16,386 nt of DNA from Novosphingobium sp. (GCA_021299075.1 JAJTFU010000027.1:14936-31321), one strand, 5' to 3'; positions 1 through 7,109 are shown, numbered from the stretch's first letter. Made by a program: numbers and translations. Notes: generated by a model not told the origin, from the letters alone.

Positions 1-689
1 ACCGCTGCGCCATCATCGGCCACCACTTCGTCAAACAGCCGCATTTTGGCCGCGAAGTAGTCTTCCATGGTCTTGTGGTAATCGAGGTGATCGCGGCTGA
101 GGTTGGTGAAGCCGCCGGCCGCAACCACCAGTCCTTCATTGCGATACTGCGACAGGCCATGGCTGGAGGCTTCGTAGGCGACGTGGGTCACACCCTCGCG
201 CGCCAGCCCGCTCATGTTGGCCAGGAAGGTTACGATGTCGGGCGTGGTCAACCCGGTCGATACGCTTTCGTCTGAGGTGGTGACGCCCAGCGTGCCGATC
301 GAGGCCGCGCGGTGCCCGGCCATGCGCCAGATCTGCCGCGTCATCTCGACAGTCGAGGTCTTGCCGTTGGTGCCGGTCACCGCCACCAGCGTGGCAGGAA
401 CTGGCGTGAAGAACTGCGCGGCGAGACGGGCGAAGACTTGGCGCGGGTTGTCCGCCGCAATGTGAAGCGCGCCCTCGACCTTGGCCTCTGGCCGGGCGAC
501 GACGGCGATCGCGCCAGCGGTCACCGCGGCGGGAATGAAGTCCTCACCATTGACCGCCGCACCCTGAAAGGCGCCGAAGACGGTGCCGGGCGCAACCTTG
601 CGGTTATCGATCGCGAAACCGGTAACCTGGGCTTCGGCGGGGCTGGCGATGGGAATGCCGGCAAGCTCTGCCAGCCGCGCCAGCTTCAT
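1..689 (-). CDS. murE: UDP-N-acetylmuramoyl-tripeptide ligase MurE (N-terminal part, runs off window)
   Basis: Cytoplasmic Mur ligase that adds the third amino acid (meso-diaminopimelate in most Gram-negatives) to UDP-MurNAc-L-Ala-D-Glu using ATP. The first 229 residues are visible. The N-terminal substrate domain has the IDNRKVAPGTVFGAF stretch (27-41), the ATP loop is VTGTNGKTS (104-112), then the TTPD element (148-151), YEASSHGL (172-179) and NLSRDHLDYH (196-205). The lysine of YFAAKMRLF (215) is where the carbamylated lysine of Mur ligases is expected. The DNPR specificity motif lies beyond the window, so the choice of diaminopimelate rests on family and taxon. The start ATG overlaps the ftsI stop as ATGA (686-689), which implies translational coupling and makes this the last visible gene of the dcw operon. 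Confidence 0.95.
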   Translation of the reverse strand, partial: MKLARLAELAGIPIASPAEAQVTGFAIDNRKVAPGTVFGAFQGAAVNGEDFIPAAVTAGAIAVVARPEAKVEGALHIAADNPRQVFARLAAQFFTPVPATLVAVTGTNGKTSTVEMTRQIWRMAGHRAASIGTLGVTTSDESVSTGLTTPDIVTFLANMSGLAREGVTHVAYEASSHGLSQYRNEGLVVAAGGFTNLSRDHLDYHKTMEDYFAAKMRLFDEVVADDGAA

Positions 690-2362
690 TCGCCTTCTCC
701 GCTCGCCACCAGCGGCGAAAGGTCGGTGATGTCCACATCGCGGGTCGGATCGGGCATGATGCCCAGCAGCGGGCCGATGCGCGGGACAACCCGGCCGACG
801 ATCGGCGCGGCGTTCCACCCGGCGGTGCGCTGGCCAGAGGTGGCAGCGGTGCCCTGCGGCTCATCGAGCATGGCGATGATCACATAGCGCGGGCGGTCCA
901 TCGGGAAGGCGGCGGCGAAGGTCGAAACCAGCGAGCTGCGGCGATAGCCGCCCACCCCCGGCTTTTCGGCCGAGCCGGTCTTGCCGCCGACGCGGTAGCC
1001 GACCGCATCGGCCTTCTTGCCGGTGCCATCGACCACGATCATCCGCAGCAGCTGGCGCATCCGCGCGCTGGTCGAAGCCTTGAACACGCGGCGGCCTTCC
1101 GGCACTTCGCCGGCGCCGAGCTTCTTGAGCGTGGCCGGCCGCCAGATCCCGCCATTGACCAGCGCGGCATAGGCCGTGGCGAGGTGCAGCGGCGACCAGT
1201 CACCCTTGGGCCAGATCGGGAAACCGCGCGCCGGCAGTTCGATATAGGGGCGCTCGTTCATGCCGAGCGAGCGCATCGTCGCGTTGAGCCGCGCACCGCC
1301 CAGTTCGTCCGCGATCTGCGCGGTGACGATGTTCGACGAATGGATCAGCGTTTCCGGCACGTTCATCGAAGCGCCGTAGCTGTGAAGATCGCGGATCCGG
1401 AAACCACCGATCTCGAGCGGACGCTCCGACTGGTAGCGACGGGCCATGCTGGTCACCGTGCCGGCATCGATCGCGGCGGCAACGGTGATCGGCTTGAAGG
1501 TCGAGCCGAGTTCGTAAACCTGGTTGGTCACGCGGTTGAAGATGTTACCCGCCCCTGCATTGTCGATCAGGTTCGGGTTGAAGGAAGGCAACGAGGCGAG
1601 CGCGAGCACTTCACCGGTCTCGACATCCAGCACCAGGCCCGCCGCACCCTTGGCGTTGGTATCGGCGATGCCCTTGAGCAGCTCATCCTCCAGCGCGCCC
1701 TGGACCCGGCTGTCGAGCGAGAGCATGGCCGGGGTGCCGCGCGTGGCAGGATCGGTCAAGCGCTTGTCGAAGACGCCTTCCATGCCGACATGGCCGCGGC
1801 CATCGGCGCCAACGAAGCCCAGGACGTGCGCCGCGAGCGAACCCTGCGGATAGAACCGCTCGGTCTCGCGCGGGAATTCCAGTGCCGGCTCGCCCAGCGC
1901 GTGGATCTTATTGGCATCTTCGGGCAGGATCCGGCGGCGCAGGTAGCCGGGCCGGCCCGAAGCGAGCCGGGCGGTGGCTTCCGCCACGTCCATTTCCGGG
2001 AAGATCCGGTTGAGCGCAATCGCCACCTCATTGGGCGAGCGAACCAGCGGCGCGCCATCATCACCCAGCGCGGCCGGGTTATACCACAGCGCATAGGCCG
2101 GAAAGGCACGGGCGAGCGGGACGCCGTTGCGATCGACGATATCGCCGCGCGGCGGGGTCATGCCATAGGCCGCCGCATTGGCCGGGCTGCCTTCGACCAG
2201 GCCAAGATAGAGCACCCGCAGAACGGCAATGACGGCGATCGCTGCAAAACCGGCGGCCACCCAGACTAGCCGCCACTTGGCCATGGTCAGCGCCTGGCGG
2301 CGCGTGTTGGCGATTTCCACCCGGCCCGAGGCAACAATGCTGGAAACCGCCACGGCGTTCAT
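686..2362 (-). CDS. ftsI: Septal peptidoglycan transpeptidase FtsI/PBP3, with an apparent internal deletion
   Basis: Class B penicillin-binding protein that cross-links septal peptidoglycan in the periplasm with FtsW and FtsL. 558 residues. A single membrane anchor lies near residues 32-53, followed by the PBP dimerisation domain (PPRGDIVDRNG at 70-80). The transpeptidase domain has all three active-site motifs: STFK (287-290, nucleophile S287), SSN (342-344) and KTG (461-463). Odd: between SSN and KTG the protein reads DWS directly into PLHLATAYAAL (388-401). E. coli PBP3 and relatives, as I remember them, have about 16 more residues there, including the FGYG..VTP element, so an in-frame loss of about 48 bp near base 1192 is likely. 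Start ATG overlaps the ftsL stop by ATGA. Identity is certain; integrity is not. Confidence 0.95.
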   Translation of the reverse strand: MNAVAVSSIVASGRVEIANTRRQALTMAKWRLVWVAAGFAAIAVIAVLRVLYLGLVEGSPANAAAYGMTPPRGDIVDRNGVPLARAFPAYALWYNPAALGDDGAPLVRSPNEVAIALNRIFPEMDVAEATARLASGRPGYLRRRILPEDANKIHALGEPALEFPRETERFYPQGSLAAHVLGFVGADGRGHVGMEGVFDKRLTDPATRGTPAMLSLDSRVQGALEDELLKGIADTNAKGAAGLVLDVETGEVLALASLPSFNPNLIDNAGAGNIFNRVTNQVYELGSTFKPITVAAAIDAGTVTSMARRYQSERPLEIGGFRIRDLHSYGASMNVPETLIHSSNIVTAQIADELGGARLNATMRSLGMNERPYIELPARGFPIWPKGDWSPLHLATAYAALVNGGIWRPATLKKLGAGEVPEGRRVFKASTSARMRQLLRMIVVDGTGKKADAVGYRVGGKTGSAEKPGVGGYRRSSLVSTFAAAFPMDRPRYVIIAMLDEPQGTAATSGQRTAGWNAAPIVGRVVPRIGPLLGIMPDPTRDVDITDLSPLVASGEGE

Positions 2363-2877
2363 TCGGCCTTGGCCTCCGCCCGGTCGAACTTGGTCAGGCG
2401 CGCGCTGAGCTTGGCCGGGGTGGTCGCCCGTTCGCTGGCATCGCGGGTATCGGCGATCTTCACTTCGGCCGCCATGGCCTTGCCAGTCAGCGGCGAGACC
2501 AGCGCCTGGATCGGGTTATCGTCCTCAACCAGCGTCGCAGCGCTGGCCACGCGGATCGGCTCGGGCGCATTCGGCCCGCGCGCCTTGCCCAGTGCGGCGA
2601 GTTGACGTTCGCCTTCGAGGTACTGCCCGGCGGTCGGCGCCTGATAGCCGAACTCGATCGCATTGAGGTTGCGCAGCTGCTGCTGGTTGGCGCGGGTCAG
2701 GAATTCTGTCTCGAGGATCAGCTTTTCCTGCTTGATGGCGTTGATCTGGCGCTGGGCGAGCTGGACCTCGCTCTTCACCGCATTGACGCGGACCATCAGC
2801 ACCAGGGTCAGCGCCGCACAGGTGACCAGCAAGGCCACCCAGCCAATTGAACGCATCCGGTCACGGGTCAGGTTCAT
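2359..2877 (-). CDS. ftsL: FtsL-like divisome protein
   Basis: Small bitopic division protein expected to join the FtsQLB complex and activate FtsWI. 172 residues. The sequence shows a short cytoplasmic N-terminus, one membrane helix (about residues 13-29, WVALLVTCAALTLVLMV) and then a likely coiled coil (about 33-66) rich in Gln, Lys and Leu, followed by a low-complexity Ala/Pro-rich tail. The sequence itself is poorly conserved; the call rests mainly on topology and on its place between rsmH and ftsI, the standard slot for FtsL. It overlaps rsmH by ATGA at 2874-2877 and ftsI by ATGA at 2359-2362. The tail after residue 90 is longer than in E. coli FtsL (121 residues), which I believe is common in alphaproteobacteria. 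Confidence 0.82.
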   Translation of the reverse strand: MNLTRDRMRSIGWVALLVTCAALTLVLMVRVNAVKSEVQLAQRQINAIKQEKLILETEFLTRANQQQLRNLNAIEFGYQAPTAGQYLEGERQLAALGKARGPNAPEPIRVASAATLVEDDNPIQALVSPLTGKAMAAEVKIADTRDASERATTPAKLSARLTKFDRAEAKAE

Positions 2878-3845
2878 GCAGCCCTCCTGTGTCGCGCGGG
2901 AGCAGCGGTGCGCACGGCAGACCGCAGGGTTGCGGAACGGGCGCGGGGATTGCGGGCCAGTTCGGCGGCCGAAGGACGGACCGCCTTGGCGATATGATCG
3001 AAGGTCGGCGCATTGGCCGGGGCAACCTGCGGCAGATGGCGCGAGGCATTGGCAATCGCCCCGCCCGCTTCGCGCAGGAACTGCTTCACGATCCGGTCTT
3101 CCAGGCTGTGGAAGCTGACCACGGCCAGGCGTCCGCCCGGGGTCAGCAGCTGTTCGGAGGCATCCAGTGCGGCATTGAGCTCATCGAGCTCAGCGTTCAC
3201 GTGAATGCGGATTGCCTGGAAGCTGCGGGTCGCCGGATCTTTCGGCATGCCGGGGTGATAGCCCAGCGCCTTGCGCACCACTGCAGCCAGCTGGCCAGTG
3301 GTCTCCAGCGGGCGGGCCGCAACGATCGCGCGGGCAACGCGGCGCGACTGGCGCTCTTCGCCATAGTTGAACAGCACGTCGGCGATGTCGCCCTCGGCCG
3401 CGGTATTGACGAAATCGGCGGCGCTCGGGCCGTCCTGGCTCATCCGCATGTCAAGCGGGCCATCGGCGGCAAAGGCGAAGCCGCGCGCCGACTGGTCCAG
3501 CTGCATCGAAGACACCCCGATATCCATGGCAATGCCGTCAACTCGGGCCACGCCGGCCTCGGCCAGCGCCGCGACCATTTCCGAGAAGCGGCGCAGGTGG
3601 AGAACCAGCCGCGGCGGCTGCTCAGCGCATTCGGGCCAGGCCTGCCCAGCAGCAATGGCGTCGGGATCGCGGTCAAAGGCGTGGACCGTGGCCCCGGCAT
3701 TGAGCAGCGCGCGGGTATAGCCGCCGGCCCCGAAAGTGGCATCGACGATCACGGCACCCGGAGCCGGCGCGAGTGCGGCGATCACTTCGTCGAGCAGGAC
3801 GGGAATGTGAGGGGGCGGCGAGTTCGGCGCAGGCTTCCTGGGCAT
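2874..3845 (-). CDS. rsmH: 16S rRNA (cytosine-1402-N4)-methyltransferase RsmH (MraW)
   Basis: SAM-dependent methyltransferase that modifies C1402 of 16S rRNA. With the ATG at 3845 it is 323 residues (E. coli 313). Motifs: HIPVLLDEV (13-21), SAM-binding DATFGAGGY (35-43), DRDPD (58-62), MDIGVSSMQLD (107-117), GPLDMRM (129-135), then FQAIRIHVNAEL and SFHSLEDR in the C-terminal half. The reading frame stays open upstream to 4118, but that part is an out-of-frame reading of mraZ and was left out. The ATG at 3845 lies inside mraZ and is only 12 residues before the first conserved histidine; a GTG five codons earlier is possible. Residues 1-12 look like out-of-frame MraZ, so the native start may have been lost in a junction deletion near 3813. 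Confidence 0.92.
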   Translation of the reverse strand: MPRKPAPNSPPPHIPVLLDEVIAALAPAPGAVIVDATFGAGGYTRALLNAGATVHAFDRDPDAIAAGQAWPECAEQPPRLVLHLRRFSEMVAALAEAGVARVDGIAMDIGVSSMQLDQSARGFAFAADGPLDMRMSQDGPSAADFVNTAAEGDIADVLFNYGEERQSRRVARAIVAARPLETTGQLAAVVRKALGYHPGMPKDPATRSFQAIRIHVNAELDELNAALDASEQLLTPGGRLAVVSFHSLEDRIVKQFLREAGGAIANASRHLPQVAPANAPTFDHIAKAVRPSAAELARNPRARSATLRSAVRTAAPARHRRAA

Positions 3846-4302
3846 CTTCCCAACCGGCACCCATCTGGGCGAGTTCGGCCGGGTTCCAGATCGTGAAGGA
3901 CTTGCCGCCGCCTTGAAAGAAAGCCGCGCTGTCGATGCCGCCCAGCTTGAAATAGCGCTCGGGCAGAACGAAGCGGCCGGAATCGTCGAAGGGCACGCGG
4001 GCAAAACCGTAAAGCTGGTTGGCGCGCAGTTCGCGGTCGTAACCCTGATTGCGCTCCAGCGCGATCCGCTCTTCGCGGTCCAGCTCGGCCTCGAATTCAG
4101 CAACCCGGCCCAGGCCAAAGCCGATCAGGCACTTCCAGCGGGGATGCTTGGCCAGACACAACACGCGCTCACCATGGCCGGAATCGCGGACCGCCTTGCG
4201 GAAGTCGGGCGGCAGCACGAAGCGGCCCTTTTCGCCAAGCAGCGAAAAGCCCTGACCGCTGTAGCTGACTGGCCGAACCGCCTCCACTCTATCCCGCCCC
4301 AC
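3673..4302 (-). CDS. mraZ: Transcriptional regulator MraZ, C-terminus read through into rsmH
   Basis: Ring-forming DNA-binding protein, known in other bacteria to repress its own dcw operon by binding repeated GGG-containing boxes. Two MraZ repeats are visible: GEKGRFVLPPDFR (23-35) and DDSGRFVLPERY (106-117), plus family segments AKHPRWKC and NQLYGFARVPF. The frame opens with GTG at 4302; a second GTG at 4287 has a G-rich sequence just upstream and may be the true start. Odd: the protein should stop near residue 165, but the frame continues to 209 residues. From about residue 164 (PSHSRPARRSDR) it is rsmH read in the wrong frame, giving a 173-bp overlap. A deletion that removed the mraZ stop is the simplest reading. 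Confidence 0.88.
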   Translation of the reverse strand: MGRDRVEAVRPVSYSGQGFSLLGEKGRFVLPPDFRKAVRDSGHGERVLCLAKHPRWKCLIGFGLGRVAEFEAELDREERIALERNQGYDRELRANQLYGFARVPFDDSGRFVLPERYFKLGGIDSAAFFQGGGKSFTIWNPAELAQMGAGWEDAQEACAELAAPSHSRPARRSDRRTRAGSGCRDRRCHFRGRRLYPRAAQCRGHGPRL

Positions 4303-4428
4303 ATGCCGGACTTTCCGGCGCCTAAAGCCCCCTCCGCACCAATCGCCCGCCCTGGCGACCAGATCCCCCTGAACGGGGCACGGCGGTGGACTTCACTGTC
4401 GATGAAATGATTTCTTAACACTCAATCT

Positions 4429-4474
4429 CGGGGATGGAAGGGCTTTTTGCGGGAAATTACGGGATAACTTGGTA
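4429..4474 (+). promoter_or_regulatory. Phased GGG-box array, plus-strand orientation (candidate MraZ sites)
   Basis: Five boxes on the plus strand begin at 4429 (CGGGG), 4439 (AGGGC), 4450 (CGGGA), 4460 (CGGGA) and 4470 (TGGTA), a spacing of 10, 11, 10 and 10 bp. Enterobacterial MraZ is known to bind TGGGN boxes separated by 5 nt, the same one-helical-turn spacing. The orientation is opposite to mraZ. Assignment to MraZ is inference. Confidence 0.5.
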
Positions 4475-4608
4475 AATTGTTGAATCTAATGGTCTGGAAT
4501 CGCGCGAAGGTGCGCCAGCAACGCATCTGTTTATGCTTTGTTCTTACATAAAATCAGCGGTTTACCGTGCGACTCGCCCAGTCTCGCCAAGGGTTCCCGT
4601 AATTTCCC
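4451..4608. repeat. 14-bp perfect inverted repeat around the presumed mraZ promoter
   Basis: GGGAAATTACGGGA at 4451-4464 recurs as its exact reverse complement at 4595-4608, 130 bp apart. Each copy forms the middle of one of the phased box arrays. A 14-bp exact match in a 319-bp region is unlikely by chance. Confidence 0.85.
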
Positions 4609-4620
4609 CGGACTGCCCCG
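4576..4620 (-). promoter_or_regulatory. Phased GGG-box array, minus-strand orientation (candidate MraZ sites)
   Basis: Read on the minus strand, boxes begin at 4620 (CGGGG), 4610 (CGGGG), 4599 (CGGGA), 4589 (TGGCG) and 4580 (TGGGC), a spacing of 10, 11, 10 and 9 bp. This array has the same orientation as mraZ, as in E. coli, and repeats the core GGGAAATTACGGGA of the other array in inverted orientation. Its upstream end touches the stop codon of the GldG-like gene. Confidence 0.5.
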
Positions 4621-4621
4621 T

Positions 4622-5335
4622 TCAGCGGGGGGCGAAGGCCGTGCGCAGCAGCCGGCCCAGGGCCGGCTCGCGAAGACCGTCGGCGTCATCCGCCGCCAGG
4701 ATTTCGGCATCGGCCAGGGCGAGGACTCTGCCTTGCCCCACGCGGCACTCTGCCAGCAGGGCCTCGGCCGCAAGCCGGCAGTCCGGGCTGGTGGTCTGCC
4801 AGCGTCCGGGCAGGTCGACCGGAAGTTCCGCCACGGTCCGCAGGCCGGCCGGTTGCCGATCATCAAAGGTCAATTCCAGCCCCCAGCGGGACAGGATCGG
4901 CGAGAGCAGCACGACATCCTGCGGGCGGCGCGGATCGCCTAGGGCATAGGCTGAATGCTCGGTCAGCAGGGGATCGGCCACCAGCAGCAGCTGCCCCCCG
5001 CCCCGCACCCAGGCATCGAGCGCGACGTTCTCGGCCGGCGAGAGTGGGCGCGGCTGGGCGATCACCAGTCGCTTCAGGTCCGGCCCCAAACCTTCCAGCG
5101 TATCGAGCGGCTTGACCGGCCCCAGCGCCGCCAGGGCCGCCTTGACCCGGTGCGGCGCGCGATCCTGCTTGAGCAGCTCTCTCAACTGGTCAGCCTCACC
5201 CCAGAGAATCGGCAGCGAGGTAAACAGCCCGATCGGGCGTTGCGGCTCGGCCGGGCGCGACAGCACGGTCCAGCCGAGCAAAGCGGCTGCGGCCAGCAAG
5301 ATGGCAACGAGAAAGCTAGTTCTTGGGCGCGGCAC
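4622..5335 (-). CDS. Membrane-anchored GldG/DUF4350-like protein
   Basis: Function unknown. With GTG at 5335 the protein is 237 residues: a short basic N-terminus, one membrane helix (SFLVAILLAAAALLGWTVL), then a soluble domain presumably outside the membrane. The domain resembles the auxiliary substrate-binding-like part of GldG-type ABC systems, with LDAWVRGGGQLLLVADP and GDPRRPQDVVLLSPIL as its most distinctive segments. No ABC ATPase or permease sits next to it. The frame stays open to an ATG at 5398, but residues before the GTG are an Arg/Pro-rich reading of the upstream gene, so I prefer 5335, which gives a 20-bp overlap with that gene and coupled translation. Family assignment is tentative. 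Confidence 0.65.
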   Translation of the reverse strand: MPRPRTSFLVAILLAAAALLGWTVLSRPAEPQRPIGLFTSLPILWGEADQLRELLKQDRAPHRVKAALAALGPVKPLDTLEGLGPDLKRLVIAQPRPLSPAENVALDAWVRGGGQLLLVADPLLTEHSAYALGDPRRPQDVVLLSPILSRWGLELTFDDRQPAGLRTVAELPVDLPGRWQTTSPDCRLAAEALLAECRVGQGRVLALADAEILAADDADGLREPALGRLLRTAFAPR

Positions 5336-5615
5336 TGGGGCTGGCCGAAGCCTCGGGCGCGGCTGCCGGGACCACGCCGATATCGGCCAGCGGATCACCG
5401 CGGTCTTCGGTCTTGGCTGGTGCCGTGGCCGCCGGGGCCGCGCTTTCGGACTGCCGCGCGCGGTCGTTTATGATGTTGGCAAGGCCGACAAGCAGCACGA
5501 TCGCGGCCAGCCCGAACAGCCCGGCCTGAAGCCGCTGCACCGCCTGGGCGCGCAGTTCCCGCGCGGTTGGCGGCACGAAATGCTGAGGTATGGGACGGTT
5601 TGGCTGACTGGCCAT
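5316..5615 (-). CDS. Small single-pass membrane protein, unrecognised
   Basis: 99 residues. The N-terminal 30 residues are hydrophilic, with a Pro-rich start and the amphipathic-looking stretch ARELRAQAVQRLQAG. One membrane helix follows (about 34-49, FGLAAIVLLVGLANII), then an Ala/Pro/Ser-rich tail of about 50 residues that is probably disordered and periplasmic. It lies 17 bp downstream of the cysteine synthase gene and overlaps the GldG-like gene by 20 bp, so the three are likely cotranscribed and the two membrane proteins may work together. I do not recognise a family. Codon use and composition are like the neighbours. Confidence 0.72.
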   Translation of the reverse strand: MASQPNRPIPQHFVPPTARELRAQAVQRLQAGLFGLAAIVLLVGLANIINDRARQSESAAPAATAPAKTEDRGDPLADIGVVPAAAPEASASPSAAPKN

Positions 5616-5632
5616 GCGGCAGTTCTAGCCGA

Positions 5633-6634
5633 TCAGGCCAGCCAGGGGAAGACCGGCAGGCTCTTCGCCCGGAGCCACTCCGGATTGTAGAGCGTGGAGA
5701 GATAGCGGAAGCCGGTATCGCACAGGATCGTGGCGACCCGGACATCCTGGCGCCCTTCGGCGACCAGCTGCTTGCCCAGCTCGACCGCCCCAGCAACGTT
5801 GATGCCCGATGAGAGGCCCAGGCACAGCCCTTCCTCACGCAGCAGGCGGGCAACCCATTCAAGGCCTTCCTCGTCCGAGATGCGGAACTGGGTGTCGATC
5901 GGCGCGCCTTCGAGGTTGGCGGTGATCCGACCCTGGCCGATCCCTTCGGCGACGGAAGTGCCTTCGGACTTCAACTCGCCGGTTGCGTAATAGCTGTAGA
6001 GCGCCGCGCCATGCGGATCGGTCAGGGCGATGCGGACATTCTCGTCAAAGGCCTTCAGCCCCAGCCCGACCCCGGCGATTGTCCCGCCCGTACCGGCAGC
6101 GCATGTGAAGCCGTCGATCCGCCCTTCCAGCTGCTGCCAGATTTCCGGCGCAGTGCTTTCAATATGGGCCTTGCGGTTGGCGACATTGTCGAACTGGTTC
6201 GCCCAGACCGCGCCCTCGGTCTCCTCGGCCAGACGGCGCGAGGTGTGGACGAAGTGTGCCGGGTCGGCAAACTTGGTCGGCGGCACCAGCACCAGTTCAG
6301 CCCCCAGCGCACGCAGGGTGTCCATCTTTTCCTTGGACTGGTTGTCCGGCATGACGATCACGGTCTTGTAACCGCGCGCATTGGCGACCAGCGCGATGCC
6401 GATCCCGGTGTTACCAGCCGTACCTTCAACCACCGTTCCGCCGGGCTTCAGCTCACCGCGCGCCTCGGCATCGCGGATGATCCACAGCGCGGCGCGGTCC
6501 TTGACCGAAGCGCCGGGGTTGGCGAATTCGCACTTGCCCCAAATCTCGCAGCCAGCAGCCTCGCTTGGTCCCTTGAGCAGGACAAGCGGAGTATTGCCGA
6601 TCAGGTCGAGCGTGTTGTTCTGAACGAGCGCCAT
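5633..6634 (-). CDS. cysK: PLP-dependent cysteine synthase family protein
   Basis: Fold-type II PLP enzyme expected to make L-cysteine from O-acetylserine and sulfide in the cytoplasm. 333 residues from the ATG at 6634 (a second ATG two codons earlier at 6640 is equally possible; the frame opens at 6676). The PLP lysine is K45 in NPGASVKDRAA. The substrate loop reads EGTAGNTGIG (70-79) rather than the EPTSGNTG of enterobacterial CysK. The phosphate-binding loop is GTGGT (181-185), and SSGINVAGA follows at 275-283. The EGTAGNTG form marks a subgroup also seen in other alphaproteobacteria, so the exact substrate is less sure than the family. It lies 69 bp after the ferredoxin gene on the same strand. 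Confidence 0.85.
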   Translation of the reverse strand: MALVQNNTLDLIGNTPLVLLKGPSEAAGCEIWGKCEFANPGASVKDRAALWIIRDAEARGELKPGGTVVEGTAGNTGIGIALVANARGYKTVIVMPDNQSKEKMDTLRALGAELVLVPPTKFADPAHFVHTSRRLAEETEGAVWANQFDNVANRKAHIESTAPEIWQQLEGRIDGFTCAAGTGGTIAGVGLGLKAFDENVRIALTDPHGAALYSYYATGELKSEGTSVAEGIGQGRITANLEGAPIDTQFRISDEEGLEWVARLLREEGLCLGLSSGINVAGAVELGKQLVAEGRQDVRVATILCDTGFRYLSTLYNPEWLRAKSLPVFPWLA

Positions 6635-6703
6635 GGTCATCGCCCGAGAGGTAGGACTGCCGGGGGCGCGGCGCAATGCATTTGCGCTTGCCCCCTGTTA
6701 AGC

Positions 6704-7021
6704 TCAGTCTTCCGGCGCAATCGTGACCTTGAGGCCATCGAGCGCGTCGGTCAGCTGGATCTGGCACGACAGGCGCGAGGTTTCACCGCGGTGGTCCGAG
6801 CTGTCGAGCAGGTCGTTTTCGTCTTCGCTCATCGCCGGCAGCTTGGCCGCCCAGTCGGCATCGACATGGATGTGGCAGGTGGCGCAGGAGCAGCAGCCGC
6901 CGCACAGCGCCAGCAGTTCGTCAAAGCCGTTGTCGCGGATCGCTTCCATCACCGACAGGCCGGCCGAAGCCTGAACCGTCTTTTCTTCCCCAGCCCGATT
7001 GACCACTACCAGCTTCGGCAT
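6704..7021 (-). CDS. Adrenodoxin-type [2Fe-2S] ferredoxin
   Basis: Small electron carrier of the kind that serves cytochrome P450s, ring-hydroxylating enzymes or Fe-S/heme biosynthesis. 105 residues from the ATG at 7021, which is preceded by an AGAGGAAA ribosome site; the frame opens earlier, at 7045. The cluster motif is CGGCCSCATC: expected ligands are C40, C46, C49 and C86 (C-x5-C-x2-C-xn-C). C44 is common in this subgroup; C43 replaces the usual serine or threonine and is an extra cysteine. No P450 or ferredoxin reductase is visible nearby, so the partner is unknown. It is not the Isc-type Fdx by context, since no isc genes are present. Confidence 0.9.
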   Translation of the reverse strand: MPKLVVVNRAGEEKTVQASAGLSVMEAIRDNGFDELLALCGGCCSCATCHIHVDADWAAKLPAMSEDENDLLDSSDHRGETSRLSCQIQLTDALDGLKVTIAPED

Positions 7022-7109
7022 CGCGTCGTTTCCTCTTGCTTGCACCCTATCGGCGCTTCGCCGGGGCTGCTAACCAACGCGCTTTCCTTTGGCAAGCAGG
7101 ACCATTGGT

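Larger units (their letters stand above)
4303..4621. promoter_or_regulatory. Regulatory region upstream of mraZ
   Basis: This 319-bp gap is clearly AT-richer than its surroundings and has no plausible gene. It lies between the stop of the GldG-like gene and mraZ, so it must hold the main promoter of the dcw cluster (minus strand). It contains two facing arrays of phased GGG boxes, a 14-bp perfect inverted repeat, and three GANTC sites. CCCCGTTCAG also occurs as an inverted pair (minus strand 4378-4369; plus strand 4616-4625). I could not fix a convincing -35/-10 pair; the AT-rich stretch around 4540-4560 is one place for it. Confidence 0.75.

Noticed and set aside
1184..2269. Plus-strand open frame of 361 codons
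   Set aside because: Antisense shadow of ftsI, rich in Arg and Gly, with no recognisable domain.
2847..3896. Plus-strand open frame of 349 codons
   Set aside because: Antisense shadow of rsmH and the end of mraZ.
3846..4118. N-terminal extension of RsmH to an ATG at 4118
   Set aside because: The 91 extra residues are mraZ read out of frame; the conserved RsmH start is near 3845.
4616..4630. CCCCG-TTCAG-CGGGG hairpin as a terminator of the GldG-like gene
   Set aside because: The stem is only 5 bp, includes the stop codon of the gene and is not followed by a T run on the minus strand.
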